Source: Deltaproteobacteria bacterium UBA6930 (GTDB lineage: Bacteria > Myxococcota_A > UBA9160 > UBA6930). Taken from it: DNA of 13,336 nucleotides. How positions within the stretch are numbered: the stretch's first letter is position 1; each line of letters starts with the position of its first letter. The translations under genes were made by a program, and so were the position numbers. Below the pieces are notes generated by a model. That model saw nothing but the letters and a program-made list of their open reading frames with translations. It was not told where the DNA came from and did not search any database. Shown here piece after piece: positions 1 through 8,211 of this stretch. Location: positions 1 to 13,336 of the forward strand of contig DKAI01000025.1 in assembly GCA_002450755.1 (NCBI GenBank), in the 5' to 3' direction.

Positions 1-1017
1 GTCTATCACAAAAATAACGTCAAAAAGGCGGAGCTTTCCGGAATGGGCGTGTGCTTTTCCAGCAATGAATACTCCAGTAGGCTTATTGGCAATCGATTGA
101 TCGTGTGGGTGCTCCACGTCCAGGATTATTGCAAGTTTCTCAATGCTCGGGTCCTCTGCTTCCGGTCCACTAAGAGATATCTTGCCTGAAGCCGGCAATG
201 AATTGATGCTTGGAGGTGCAGTAGACTGCTCTTCTTCTTGCGGTTGGTGTTCTTGTCTTGATAATGAAGAGAAATTACTCTCTGGGCCCGAAATTGGAGT
301 TCTGACACGATCCTGGACAGCTGCAATTGGTGTGAGAAAAACCGTTTTCTTTAATGCAGCCTGTAAAAAGCCTACGACTCGACCGTTCTTGTTTAAAGCG
401 GGGCCTCCTCCCCAGCCACGAAGATCAGAAATTTTTTCAAGTTTTACTTCGATCTTAGACGATTCCGATAGAGTAATCGCTCCATTTAATTCAGCTTGAT
501 TTACTCTTTTGTTAAACGGAACTCCGAGTATTGTCACTTTGTCACCAATTTTTGGGGGGTCCAGTGAAGCTTGTAGTATTTTAATTCCGTTAGACGGTGC
601 GGTCTTTAGTTTAAATATCATGAGGTCGTTGAGTAAGCTCGAATCGGGTAGAGTGAAGGATCTTCCTGCTCGAGAAAAAAATTTTGTTGAATTGGAGATA
701 AGTTCCTTTGAAAACCCCAAACGGAATTCTACAGTTTCACTAAGGGCGAGTTCGGCAAAGTTGAATGCATGGGCTGTGCAAACCGCAACTGGGAAGTCCT
801 TTGGGCTCACTGGAATAAAAAAGCAGGTTCCCCCGCCTTGTGCTCTTCCTTCAGCTGAAAAATGTGCTCGGGCAACTGCAGGGAGGTCGCTTTCCTCCGC
901 AATAGAGAATCTACTGTCAAGTGAAAGAGTACAAAGGGTTGCGAAGAGGGCCACCGTTGTGACTCCGGCCCTTCTGAGAGAGTCTCTTAGATTCGTAGGC
1001 TGTTTTGCCCGTTGCAT
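1..1017 (-). CDS. Secreted trypsin-fold pseudoprotease with probable C-terminal VWA domain (partial, runs off left edge)
   Basis: The frame is open from an ATG at 1017 to base 1 (339 codons, no stop); a stop at 1041-1039 lies just upstream and no other start codon falls between. Residues 11-40 look like a signal peptide: arginines at 11, 15 and 16, a hydrophobic run at about 17-33, and likely cleavage near residue 40. Residues 60-235 resemble a chymotrypsin-fold protease: CTAHAF with His83, NDLMIFKL with Asp131, and GWGGGPALN at 201-209 where the family has GDSGGP. The nucleophile serine is therefore Gly203 and the preceding Asp is Trp, so proteolysis is unlikely. A Ser/Pro/Glu-rich linker (about 240-290) follows, then an Ig-like stretch ending GVFIAGKA, then LFDVIFVID, which resembles the first strand of a VWA domain with the metal-site Asp at the window edge. 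I infer an exported binding or adhesion protein. The VWA call is tentative because the DxSxS motif would lie outside the window. Confidence 0.72.
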   Translation of the reverse strand, partial: MQRAKQPTNLRDSLRRAGVTTVALFATLCTLSLDSRFSIAEESDLPAVARAHFSAEGRAQGGGTCFFIPVSPKDFPVAVCTAHAFNFAELALSETVEFRLGFSKELISNSTKFFSRAGRSFTLPDSSLLNDLMIFKLKTAPSNGIKILQASLDPPKIGDKVTILGVPFNKRVNQAELNGAITLSESSKIEVKLEKISDLRGWGGGPALNKNGRVVGFLQAALKKTVFLTPIAAVQDRVRTPISGPESNFSSLSRQEHQPQEEEQSTAPPSINSLPASGKISLSGPEAEDPSIEKLAIILDVEHPHDQSIANKPTGVFIAGKAHAHSGKLRLFDVIFVID

Positions 1018-1221
1018 TTCATCTAACCTGCAATAGTTCTAGATATCGATGATCCATAGGTTTTGAGTAGGGGGTCCTGGATTTTTCGATGCTTTTTAGC
1101 ATCCGGCCCTGACGTTCGTGTAATGCACCTTTAATATGCATGAAAAGTTCGTGTGGAGCTACGTTATCCGGCAAGGAAAACTGGAAAATTCTAGGGACTC
1201 GTTAAGGGGAGAATCGTATTT
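1018..1221. promoter_or_regulatory. Divergent intergenic region with possible rph promoter
   Basis: This gap separates the leftward secreted-protein gene from rightward rph, so promoters for both should lie here. The best plus-strand candidate is CTGACG (1109-1114) with TAATAT (1132-1137) at 17-base spacing; TTTAAT (1130-1135) is a better -10 but the spacing is only 15. Two short inverted repeats are present: GATGC/GCATC at 1088-1103 with a six-base loop, and ATGCA/TGCAT at 1123-1141, which overlaps the proposed -10. No clear leftward promoter was recognised. The promoter match is weak and unproven. Confidence 0.3.
1088..1103. repeat. Short inverted repeat GATGC-N6-GCATC
   Basis: A perfect five-base stem with the loop TTTTTA sits in the divergent gap left of rph. 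On neither strand is it followed by a U-rich tail, so it is not an intrinsic terminator. It may be an operator half-site pair or chance. Confidence 0.25.
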
Positions 1222-1959
1222 ATGACGCGTATGGACGGACGACTGGCCGATGAGCTGCGTGCCTTTAGCTTTGAATTAGATTTCACTGAAAACCCACTTT
1301 CTTCCGTTCTCTGTAAGTTCGGGCGTACGAGAGTGTTGTGTACGGTTTGTGTTGAGGAGTCGGTGCCGCGGTTTTTAAAGGGTACCGGAAAGGGGTGGCT
1401 GACAGCCGAATACTCCTTGTTGCCCGGCTCAACCGATCAACGTGTTGATAGGGAGGCTTCGAGAGGAAAAGTCTCTGGGCGTACTCAGGAAATTCAACGA
1501 TTGATTGGAAGAAGCTTGCGCTCGGTGACGGATTTAGCGGCGCTAGGCGAAAGAACTTTATGGGTGGACTGTGACGTTTTACAGGCAGATGGAGGAACTC
1601 GTACGGCCTCGGTCTCGGGAGCTTACGTTGCTCTGGCACTTGCTATCAGTAGGCTTAAAGAAGGAGGGTTTGTTAGGGGGAAGGTTCTTCTTTCGCGACT
1701 TGGTGCAATCTCTGTAGGGGTTGTAAAGAACCAGCCCATACTAGACCTTTGCTATGCGGAGGATTCTCGCGCAGAGGTTGATATGAATGTTGTAGGCACA
1801 TCGAACGGTGAATTTGCCGAGGTTCAGGGGACAGGAGAGGAACGCACCTTCTCTTCTGCGCATCTGGAGGAAATGATCAGGTTAGCGACTGTCGGAATTG
1901 AAGTCATTACCTCTGAGCAGAAAAGAGTTCTTGACTCTGCTGGTGCTTCGGTCGAGTGA
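1222..1959 (+). CDS. rph: Ribonuclease PH
   Basis: A phosphorolytic 3'-5' exoribonuclease that trims tRNA precursors, releasing nucleoside diphosphates; the family acts as a cytoplasmic hexamer. The 245 residues match the family length and cover it end to end. Visible signatures are the N-terminal MDGR (4-7), FLKGTGKGWLTAEY (51-64), GRTQEIQRLIGRSLR (86-100), VDCDVLQADGGTRTAS (115-130) and EVDMNVVGT (185-193). The arginine in GRTQ and the GTRT segment supply phosphate-binding residues in this family. The start has a strong ribosome site, AAGGGGAGA at 1204-1212, nine bases from ATG; a second ATG at 1231 is less well placed. The stop overlaps the GTG start of rdgB, so the two are probably co-translated. 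The rph-rdgB pairing is common in bacteria. Confidence 0.97.
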   Translation: MTRMDGRLADELRAFSFELDFTENPLSSVLCKFGRTRVLCTVCVEESVPRFLKGTGKGWLTAEYSLLPGSTDQRVDREASRGKVSGRTQEIQRLIGRSLRSVTDLAALGERTLWVDCDVLQADGGTRTASVSGAYVALALAISRLKEGGFVRGKVLLSRLGAISVGVVKNQPILDLCYAEDSRAEVDMNVVGTSNGEFAEVQGTGEERTFSSAHLEEMIRLATVGIEVITSEQKRVLDSAGASVE

Positions 1960-2567
1960 AAATTCGAGAAAATAGAGTTTTGATTGCGACAACAAATCTT
2001 GGGAAGTTAGAGGAATTCAAAAACATCCTTGAAACCCCAGAATGTACTTTTGTTGGCTTAGATGAATATCCTCAAGTTAAATTCCCGGCTGAAGGTCAAA
2101 GCTACTTCGAAAATGCTCGAATTAAGGCTCGTACCGCTGCGCGACAGACGGGGCTTGTTTCGGTCGCGGACGATTCCGGGCTTGAGGTTTTAGCTCTAGG
2201 TGGTCGACCCGGTCCATTGTCGGCGCGCTATGGAGGCCCGGGCCTGAGCGATTTTGAAAGGTCGGCTTACCTACTTTCAGAATTGGAGACGCTTGGTGCT
2301 GTCTCACGCCTTGCTCGCTTCGTCTGCGTCGCGGCGTTGGCTATCCCCGATGGACCGTCCTTTACCGAAAAAGGAACTTGTAGAGGTGTTCTTTTGCAAG
2401 AAGCTTCAGGAACTAGGGGTTTTGGATACGACCCTTTGTTTGTTCCGGAAGGTTATGAGCGTTCTTTTGCAGAGCTTTCAAAAAATGAGAAGAATCAAAT
2501 ATCACATCGTGGTATAGCTCTTCGAGCTATAAGTGCTCATTTGCGGAAAGAATCTTTCTTGTCATAG
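1956..2567 (+). CDS. rdgB: XTP/dITP pyrophosphatase (RdgB/HAM1 family)
   Basis: Hydrolyses the non-canonical triphosphates ITP, dITP and XTP to monophosphates plus pyrophosphate, keeping deaminated purines out of DNA and RNA. The 203-residue product has the complete family signature: TTNLGKLEE (12-20) for the nucleotide, ADDSGLEV (71-78) with the catalytic/metal acidic residues, GGRPGPLSARYGG (82-94), GFGYDPLF (155-162) and SHRGIALRA (183-191). The start is GTG inside the last codons of rph (GTGA overlap). Since the motif-bearing strand begins at residue 7, no much later start would leave the fold intact. It ends 27 bases before the convergent antiporter gene. No strong terminator separates them, although a weak stem followed by TTTTAT lies at 2579-2593. 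Confidence 0.96.
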   Translation: MKIRENRVLIATTNLGKLEEFKNILETPECTFVGLDEYPQVKFPAEGQSYFENARIKARTAARQTGLVSVADDSGLEVLALGGRPGPLSARYGGPGLSDFERSAYLLSELETLGAVSRLARFVCVAALAIPDGPSFTEKGTCRGVLLQEASGTRGFGYDPLFVPEGYERSFAELSKNEKNQISHRGIALRAISAHLRKESFLS

Positions 2568-2594
2568 GACTACTTGAGACTTCCTATTGAAGTT

Positions 2595-4010
2595 TTATAG
2601 GCTAGCGAGAGTGCATGAAATTAGGATTCCTGCCCCGGCTGCAGTCAAGGCTGGAGGAATTTGGGTTTTAACGTGATCCATCATGTCACACCCTGTAAAC
2701 ATACTTGAGAGAATTGTTGTGTCTGAAATCGGAGAACATTGATCTCCGAAAACGGCCCCGCCCAAAACTGCACCAAAACAAATATGTAAATATTCAGTTG
2801 AAGGATAAACCGCAAAAGCAAGTGGTAGGGCGATGGGGAAAACTACGGCATAGGTTCCCCAAGATGTACCGGTCGCAAATGCAATTACCATACACAGAAG
2901 GCAAAGTGCACCTGGCAAAATAGCTTTTGGTACTTGGTCCCCTAGGATTTCAACAACGAAGGCGGCAGTACCGAGTTCCTTCGAAACAGTGGCAAGTGTT
3001 ACAGCTAATCCAAGTATGATGGCTCCAATAGTCATGCTCTGGCACCCCTGGATGAATCCATCAAGAATGTCTCGAAGGGCCATTCCCTTAACGGCTGCAA
3101 TTCCGATTCCGGAAAGAACGCAGAGTAAAAATGCTTGTTCCACGAAGCTTTGACCGAAAATCACGAGGGGTAGTACTGCGACGAACAATAGGACTCCGAT
3201 CGGACCAAAAAAATCGAGAAGACTGGGTTTATAGTTATCTAGGCCCGAAAAATCATCTAATGACTGTTTTGGCATGATGGGGTCTGCACCGGGCGCGTCA
3301 AGTTGGCCTTTCTCCCGTGCTCTGACCTGAGAATTTCGAAGGCCTCGTCCAATTGGTCGAACTCCTAATGCAAGCGCGAGTGTCAGAAGTACTGCAAAGA
3401 TTCCGTAAAAGTTGTAAGGGATGGAAGCGAAGAAAAAGCTAACCGCCTGACTCTCAGTTTGGAGGAGAGGGATGCTTCCGACAACGAGACTCGCGATGTA
3501 TACAGGCCATGCGTTGAAGGGCAGAACGGTGGCAACCGGGGAAGCTGTAGAGTCTACGATATACGACAACTCTTCGTGGCTTATTCGGTGTCGGTCAGCC
3601 ACAGGCTTAATGGTAGAACCAGCTAAAACTGTGCTTATTGTCCCACCCTGATGAAAGAGTACGCCAAGACACCAGGCAAAGAGTAGACTTCCCTTTGGAG
3701 TTCGAACAAAGCGCTTACTGATAGTCTCGGCGAAAAAATAGGCACCGCCAGTTTTTTTCCAAAGGCCGATGAGACCGCCGAGGCACCAAAGGTAGATCAG
3801 AAGAATTCGTGCGTAGCCATTTGATCCCACTGCTGGAAGGAAAAAACGTCTTACAGGCTCTGCATCCAATAAAGCAACTCCGGAAACAACTAGGACAAGG
3901 CTGCCCGTTAGAACTCCTGCAAATAGCGCAGGAATAACCTGTCTAGTAGCGAAAGCCAGTAGAATCGTAATACACGCCGGTAGAAGTGAAAGTGCGCCTG
4001 TCTCGACCAT
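2595..4010 (-). CDS. Na+/H+ antiporter, NhaC family
   Basis: An inner-membrane secondary transporter of the NhaC family, expected to exchange sodium (or an organic anion or amine in divergent members) against protons or another ion. The 471 residues form about a dozen hydrophobic segments, with one long hydrophilic loop at about 222-265 in the middle. Recognisable family motifs are SPVAT (157-161), ATGTSWGTY (379-387), GDQCSPISDTTILSS (422-436) and DHVKTQ (445-450). The ATG at 4010 is preceded by AAAAGG (4024-4019), a modest ribosome site eight bases away. It is a single-gene unit, convergent with rdgB and divergent from the phosphatase gene. NhaC-type carriers include malate/lactate and other exchangers, so the family is secure but the substrate is not. 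I see no truncation or broken motif. Confidence 0.93.
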   Translation of the reverse strand: MVETGALSLLPACITILLAFATRQVIPALFAGVLTGSLVLVVSGVALLDAEPVRRFFLPAVGSNGYARILLIYLWCLGGLIGLWKKTGGAYFFAETISKRFVRTPKGSLLFAWCLGVLFHQGGTISTVLAGSTIKPVADRHRISHEELSYIVDSTASPVATVLPFNAWPVYIASLVVGSIPLLQTESQAVSFFFASIPYNFYGIFAVLLTLALALGVRPIGRGLRNSQVRAREKGQLDAPGADPIMPKQSLDDFSGLDNYKPSLLDFFGPIGVLLFVAVLPLVIFGQSFVEQAFLLCVLSGIGIAAVKGMALRDILDGFIQGCQSMTIGAIILGLAVTLATVSKELGTAAFVVEILGDQVPKAILPGALCLLCMVIAFATGTSWGTYAVVFPIALPLAFAVYPSTEYLHICFGAVLGGAVFGDQCSPISDTTILSSMFTGCDMMDHVKTQIPPALTAAGAGILISCTLASL

Positions 4011-4245
4011 GCCTCAAACCTTTTCTAATAGATTAACAGGTGAGGAGCGAAATCTCCTGGAAAGGGCTTTTAGTTCTAATTTGGGCCAAAAATGAGACAG
4101 TAAGAAATAGAAAATTACGTTCCTCTCGAATTGTGAGGGAGTGAACATTTCAAAAGGGATGTCGCATCCTTGTTTATACTTGACTTGGTCCACTTAGGTA
4201 TAGCCTGTAGCTTTCTGTCCGATTTCAGGAGTTACGGAGGTCATA
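4011..4245. promoter_or_regulatory. Divergent intergenic region between antiporter and phosphatase
   Basis: This 235-base gap must carry both divergent promoters. On the plus strand TATACT (4175-4180) is a good -10 hexamer, but no convincing -35 sits 16-18 bases upstream. It abuts TTGACT (4180-4185), whose best downstream partners are spaced wrongly. A short perfect inverted repeat, AGGAG/CTCCT with a six-base loop, lies at 4043-4058, in what would be the antiporter leader. A strong ribosome site CGGAGG (4235-4240) precedes the phosphatase ATG by five bases. No small gene was seen. Confidence 0.3.
4043..4058. repeat. Short inverted repeat AGGAG-N6-CTCCT
   Basis: A perfect five-base stem with the loop CGAAAT lies 33-48 bases upstream of the antiporter ATG on the minus strand. 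It is too far away to be the ribosome site itself. It could be a small leader stem or chance. Confidence 0.22.
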
Positions 4246-4869
4246 ATGTTATCGGTCACTGATCTAGAGGAAGTTCGTCAAGTTCTCCCAAGTAAATTTC
4301 TTTTCATTCGACATGCGGAGTCTTCTTGGAATGCCCGGGGTCTTTGGCAAGGTCAATGTGATCCAGGTTTGTCTGAGAAGGGTTTTAGCGAGCTGCCTGC
4401 TCTTTGGGAGCAAACTCAACGCCAATTTGGGCAGATTGAGTGGATTTTTTCGAGTGATCTGAAACGTGCTTTGTGGACGGCACATTTTCTGGTAGAAAAA
4501 TCGAATGCCCGATTGTGGTCGAGTAAACATTTTCGAGAGAGACATGCCGGAGACTGGTCGGGAAAGTCCAAAGCTGAATTCAGTGAAAATCACCGGAACC
4601 TTATGCTTTCTATTCAAAGGGGTAGTTGGTTAACTAAACCTCCAAATGGTGAGAATAGATTAGACGTAATGAAGCGCGTCGCTGCAGGGCTTCTGAAGGG
4701 TGGGGAAAAAGCAAGGGAAAACATTACATTTGCACTGGTTAGTCATCTCGGTGTTCTCAGGACACTCATTCCTGGAGCAGAATTGGAAAATGCTCATGCT
4801 GGTTGGGTACGGATATGCCAGGACAGGTCGAATTTGACCGAACTTTTTTCATGGGAACCTTTTCGTTGA
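4246..4869 (+). CDS. Histidine phosphatase family protein (phosphoglycerate mutase-like)
   Basis: A cytoplasmic phosphatase or mutase of the branch 1 histidine phosphatase superfamily, which forms a phospho-histidine intermediate. The 207-residue protein has the defining FIRHAESSWN motif (20-29) with nucleophile His23 and Arg22, SSDLKRA (69-75) with phosphate-binding Arg74, FRERHAGDWSG (96-106) with the probable acid Glu98, and VSHLGVLRTL (165-174) with the second His167. All the catalytic residues I expect are therefore present; RHA instead of RHG is a known variant. The substrate cannot be read from sequence. The family includes cobalamin and sugar phosphatases, SixA-like and mutase enzymes, and the GLWQGQCDPGLSEKG segment (32-46) is the generic phosphatase type. 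It stands alone, 23 bases from the convergent CstA-family gene. Confidence 0.9.
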   Translation: MLSVTDLEEVRQVLPSKFLFIRHAESSWNARGLWQGQCDPGLSEKGFSELPALWEQTQRQFGQIEWIFSSDLKRALWTAHFLVEKSNARLWSSKHFRERHAGDWSGKSKAEFSENHRNLMLSIQRGSWLTKPPNGENRLDVMKRVAAGLLKGGEKARENITFALVSHLGVLRTLIPGAELENAHAGWVRICQDRSNLTELFSWEPFR

Positions 4870-4892
4870 ATCAGAGGTCTCCTGGGTTCGAC

Positions 4893-6557
4893 TTACCTAG
4901 TAGTATTTCGCTTTAAGAGCAGACAACTGCCTTCGAAAAGCAACCAAAAATTAGCAGCGAGTATACTTCCAGCCAAAAAAGCGAGAAGCCATTGTTCAGG
5001 AAGATGGGAGAGGTATCCAAGAAGTTCGCGCGTCATGGCCAAACAGGTGGTGAGCGTTACAACTATTGCGGGTAAAAGAGTAAATAAAATAGGTTTTCCA
5101 GAGTTCTTTAACCAAAGGGAAACGACCAATAGGGTCGCGCCGGCGACGAGCTGGTTAGTGGTTCCAAAAAGCGGCCATAGAATTAAACCGCCTTTCCCGC
5201 TCCCTTGGGTAATTGCGAGAACTAAAGCAGCACCTATACCGACAGCTGCAGCGACAAATCGGTTCTTGAGAGCCGGCAGTTTGTAGTTAGTCGCAAGCTC
5301 GGAGATTATTAGCCTCTGTATTCGTGCGCCTGTATCTAACGAAGTCGCTGCAAAGGCAATAACCATGACTGCGACAAAAGTACGAGAAGTATCCTCTGCT
5401 ATTCCGATCGCTGAAATAAATTGACTGGAGCCTGAGACAAAGGCTTCGAGTTTCTGTGCAAGGCCATTTGCTTCGCCCCAGCTAGAGTAGTGCGCAGACC
5501 AATGATCGAGGCTCGCAAAGCCTGCGGTCGCTGCCAAGACGGCCAACATTCCCAAGGTGCCTTCACCTAACATACTGCCGTACCCAATAGGCCGAGCGTC
5601 TGTCATTCTATTTATCTGTTTAGATGTAGTGCCGGAACTAACGAGACCGTGAAATCCAGAAATTGCTCCACAGGCAATCGTGATAAAGAGAAAGGGAATC
5701 ATCGGTGGCGCACCGGGTGGAGCAGGGTTAACAGCTGGTGCGACGATTGTGGGTTGCAGTATCAAAAGTCCGGTGATTAGCAGCCCAAGGCCAGTAAGAA
5801 GTTGATGTGAATTAAGATAATCGCGGGGTTGCAAGAGTAGCCATACCGGTAGGACAGACGAGACAAACGAATATAAAAGAAGAATCCATACCCAAGTGAT
5901 AACAGGGATCTGGGTAATTTGCGGAAATGACTTGGCGAAAAAGTCACCGTACAGGATACCAACAAGAAGTACTGAATAACCGATTAAAGAAGGAATTCCT
6001 AGGCCAATTTTTCTTTTATAGGTCGCCCAACCAAGTATCAAAGCAACTAAAATTTGTATATTGATTGGGAAAATTGCTGAGGGATTCCCAACAAATAAAG
6101 TGGCAATAACATACGAGAATACAGCTAAAACAATCCAAATCAGCAAAGAAATAATCAAGAGAAATATTGTTCTAGCTCTAGGTCCAATAATTTCTCCGGT
6201 GATATCTCCAATCGATCTTCCCTGGTTACGTAAGCTAATTACCATGGCCGAAAAATCGTGTACCGCACCCATAAAGATAGTACCCAGAACAATCCATATT
6301 AACGCGGGCAACCAGCCCCAAATGACAGCGATGGCAGGGCCAACAATAGGGGCAGCTCCTGCTATTGAGGTGAAATGATGTCCCCAGAGAATGCTTCTTT
6401 TTGTTGCAACGAAGTCAACTCCGTCGGCATGAAGTTTTGATGGGACAGTTTCCGAGTCCTCAAGCTGGAAAATCTTTTCAGAAAGAAATCGTGAATATAA
6501 AAAATAGCTGAGAACAAAAGAACCTACCGTAAGTAAGGCTATAAGTGCAGCGTTCAC
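4893..6557 (-). CDS. CstA-family carrier (carbon starvation protein / peptide or pyruvate transporter)
   Basis: An inner-membrane carrier of the CstA family, whose studied members move peptides (CstA) or pyruvate (BtsT, CstA) into the cell. The 554 residues are strongly hydrophobic, with well over ten membrane segments. Hallmarks are GHHFTSIAGAAPIVGPAIA (59-77), GAVHDF (97-102), LLQPRDYLNS (241-250), SGFHGLVSSGTTSKQ (300-314) and GEG (331-333). The start is GTG with an excellent AAGGAGA ribosome site (6568-6562) five bases away. At 554 residues it belongs with the shorter family members; E. coli CstA and BtsT are about 700, and the difference lies in the C-terminal part. It is the second gene of an operon, 19 bases after the AbgT-family gene. 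Family is secure; peptide versus pyruvate is undecided. Confidence 0.92.
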   Translation of the reverse strand: MNAALIALLTVGSFVLSYFLYSRFLSEKIFQLEDSETVPSKLHADGVDFVATKRSILWGHHFTSIAGAAPIVGPAIAVIWGWLPALIWIVLGTIFMGAVHDFSAMVISLRNQGRSIGDITGEIIGPRARTIFLLIISLLIWIVLAVFSYVIATLFVGNPSAIFPINIQILVALILGWATYKRKIGLGIPSLIGYSVLLVGILYGDFFAKSFPQITQIPVITWVWILLLYSFVSSVLPVWLLLQPRDYLNSHQLLTGLGLLITGLLILQPTIVAPAVNPAPPGAPPMIPFLFITIACGAISGFHGLVSSGTTSKQINRMTDARPIGYGSMLGEGTLGMLAVLAATAGFASLDHWSAHYSSWGEANGLAQKLEAFVSGSSQFISAIGIAEDTSRTFVAVMVIAFAATSLDTGARIQRLIISELATNYKLPALKNRFVAAAVGIGAALVLAITQGSGKGGLILWPLFGTTNQLVAGATLLVVSLWLKNSGKPILFTLLPAIVVTLTTCLAMTRELLGYLSHLPEQWLLAFLAGSILAANFWLLFEGSCLLLKRNTTR

Positions 6558-6576
6558 GACTTCTCCTTTTTAAAAG

Positions 6577-8211
6577 TCAAGGATTTACTTTAACGAACAA
6601 GGGTCCCTCTGGGCCCAGCGACATACCAAGAAAAATCCAAATAATTAAAAGAAGAGTCCATACGAAAGCAAAAGCAATGGAATAGGGAATCATAAGGGCA
6701 ACTAGCGTGCCAATTCCTGCATTAGGAACGTAAACTCGTAATGCTGTAAGGAGAATTATGATGTAAGGGTTCAAGGGGGTAATTACGTTTGTAACCGAAT
6801 CGCCAACTCTGTAAGCAGCTTGAGTGAGCTCAGGGCTGATTCCTATTTGCATGAACATAGGTACGAAAACCGGAGCGAAAAAAGCGTACTTAGCTGACAT
6901 TGAACCGACAAGCAAATTCCCTAATGAAACGATAAAAACAAACGCGATAATCAGGAATACCGTAGGTAGGGCAGCGCTGGAGAGCATTTGACCGCCAGAG
7001 ATGGCCATAATTTCTCCTAGCTTCGAATACTTAAAGTACTCAATAAACTGCGCAGCAAAAAAGGCCATCGCTATGTATGGTCCCATGCTAGCCATGGTAT
7101 CGCCAAGAATCTTTGCAACATCGCGATCTGTTTTGAGTAAGCCTGTAACAAATCCATACACGGTTCCAGGAATAAAAAACGATATGAATAGAAGAGGTAC
7201 GACGGCAGTGATCCAACGTGGAAAGCGTTCACCCTCGCCGTGTAGAGGTGCACCTGGAATCCAAACGAAGAGAATAATTACTAAAAGGCAAGCCAAGGAT
7301 GTCGCAGTGGCAACTGCAAGGCCCTTCTTTTCAATTGGAAGTAAGGAAAAGTCTTTCGTCTTTTCAATGCCTTTCCTAGGTCCTGGTGGTTCAGGTTTCG
7401 AGGCTAATCGAGGCTCTACCCACCACGCACTTACTGCCCAACCTGTTCCTGTTAGAAGAAAAGTTGAGACGATCATGAACCAAAGGTTTGCCGTCGCGGA
7501 AACTTGGTAATTTGGCTCGACTATTTGTGCGCCCGCTTGGGAGAGTCCCGCAAGTATCGTATCAAGGCTCGTCACGGTCAGATTTGCACTGAATCCTGCA
7601 GAGACTCCAGCAAACACAGCAGCGAGTCCGGCTACAGGAGATCGACCGAGTGCTGCGTAGAGAGCCGCAACAATCGGAGGCAGTACGACATAGCCCGCAT
7701 CGAGAGTTATTGAGGAAACTACTCCTACGAGGAAAACAGTCGGTGTCAGAAAGCGGACGTGAATTCGAAGTAGGAGGACTTTCAGAAGTGCTGAGATTAA
7801 CCCGCTTCGGTCGGCAACTCCTATTCCTAACATTCCGACTAAGACGATCGCAAGAGGGGGGAAATTTTTAAAATTTTCTACCAAACTCGAGATCGCAAAA
7901 TAAAGACCATCGGCGGCAAGTAGACTTTTCGCGTGAACTTTAACTTCCACAACCTCGACTTTGGTTTTACCTGTACTGGGTTCTATTGCTGGGACTCTTA
8001 GGGCTTCCTTTGTTACCGGGTTGAGGATTGGTTTTCCGCTTTCGTCCCGGACTAAAGTTTCTATCGGTAAGGAAACAGGCTTTGTTACAGACCAATTGGC
8101 TCGAACGCCGATCTCTGAGGCTAAGATGACAAGTAGAGCCCCAAAAGCGAATAAAGTGATTGGATCTGGGAGAGCATTTCCCAAACGCTCAATTCGATCG
8201 AGTAGGTTCAC
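6577..8211 (-). CDS. AbgT-family transporter
   Basis: An inner-membrane transporter of the AbgT family. Members include the p-aminobenzoyl-glutamate importer AbgT and the MtrF/YdaH proteins, which have been described as proton-driven antimetabolite (sulfonamide) exporters. The 544 residues fit the family length. Recognisable parts are the N-terminal LDRIERLGNALPDP (4-17), a hydrophilic exported loop at about 40-95, NFPPLAIVLVGMLGIGVADR (116-135), SSITLDAGYVVLPP (166-179), GFSANLTVTSLDTILAG (206-222) and, near the C-terminus, AYRVGDSVTNVITPLNPY. The start is GTG, with AGGAG (8223-8219) seven bases upstream. It leads an operon with the CstA-family gene. Import versus efflux cannot be decided here; no aminobenzoyl-glutamate hydrolase genes (abgA/abgB) are adjacent, which weakens the classical import role. 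Confidence 0.92.
   Translation of the reverse strand: MNLLDRIERLGNALPDPITLFAFGALLVILASEIGVRANWSVTKPVSLPIETLVRDESGKPILNPVTKEALRVPAIEPSTGKTKVEVVEVKVHAKSLLAADGLYFAISSLVENFKNFPPLAIVLVGMLGIGVADRSGLISALLKVLLLRIHVRFLTPTVFLVGVVSSITLDAGYVVLPPIVAALYAALGRSPVAGLAAVFAGVSAGFSANLTVTSLDTILAGLSQAGAQIVEPNYQVSATANLWFMIVSTFLLTGTGWAVSAWWVEPRLASKPEPPGPRKGIEKTKDFSLLPIEKKGLAVATATSLACLLVIILFVWIPGAPLHGEGERFPRWITAVVPLLFISFFIPGTVYGFVTGLLKTDRDVAKILGDTMASMGPYIAMAFFAAQFIEYFKYSKLGEIMAISGGQMLSSAALPTVFLIIAFVFIVSLGNLLVGSMSAKYAFFAPVFVPMFMQIGISPELTQAAYRVGDSVTNVITPLNPYIIILLTALRVYVPNAGIGTLVALMIPYSIAFAFVWTLLLIIWIFLGMSLGPEGPLFVKVNP

Noticed and set aside
143..1036. Two plus-strand open frames (143-499 and 509-1036) opposite the secreted protein
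   Set aside because: They show no recognisable domain, while the minus frame across the same bases is open for 339 codons with a signal peptide and protease-fold motifs.
2579..2593. Hairpin ACTTC-N5-GAAGT followed by TTTTAT between rdgB and the antiporter gene
   Set aside because: The stem is only five A/T-rich pairs and the U run is short, so it is too weak to call a terminator.
2705..2923. Small plus-strand frame inside the antiporter gene
   Set aside because: It lies wholly antisense to a clear NhaC reading frame; the basic, low-complexity product looks like a shadow.
4180..4204. TTGACT with TATAGC as a phosphatase promoter
   Set aside because: The spacing is 13 bases, too short for a sigma-70 type promoter; TATACT just upstream is the better -10.
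7001..7871. Several plus-strand frames (7001-7510, 7504-7713, 7650-7871) opposite the AbgT gene
   Set aside because: The AbgT frame has family motifs throughout; the opposite frames have none.
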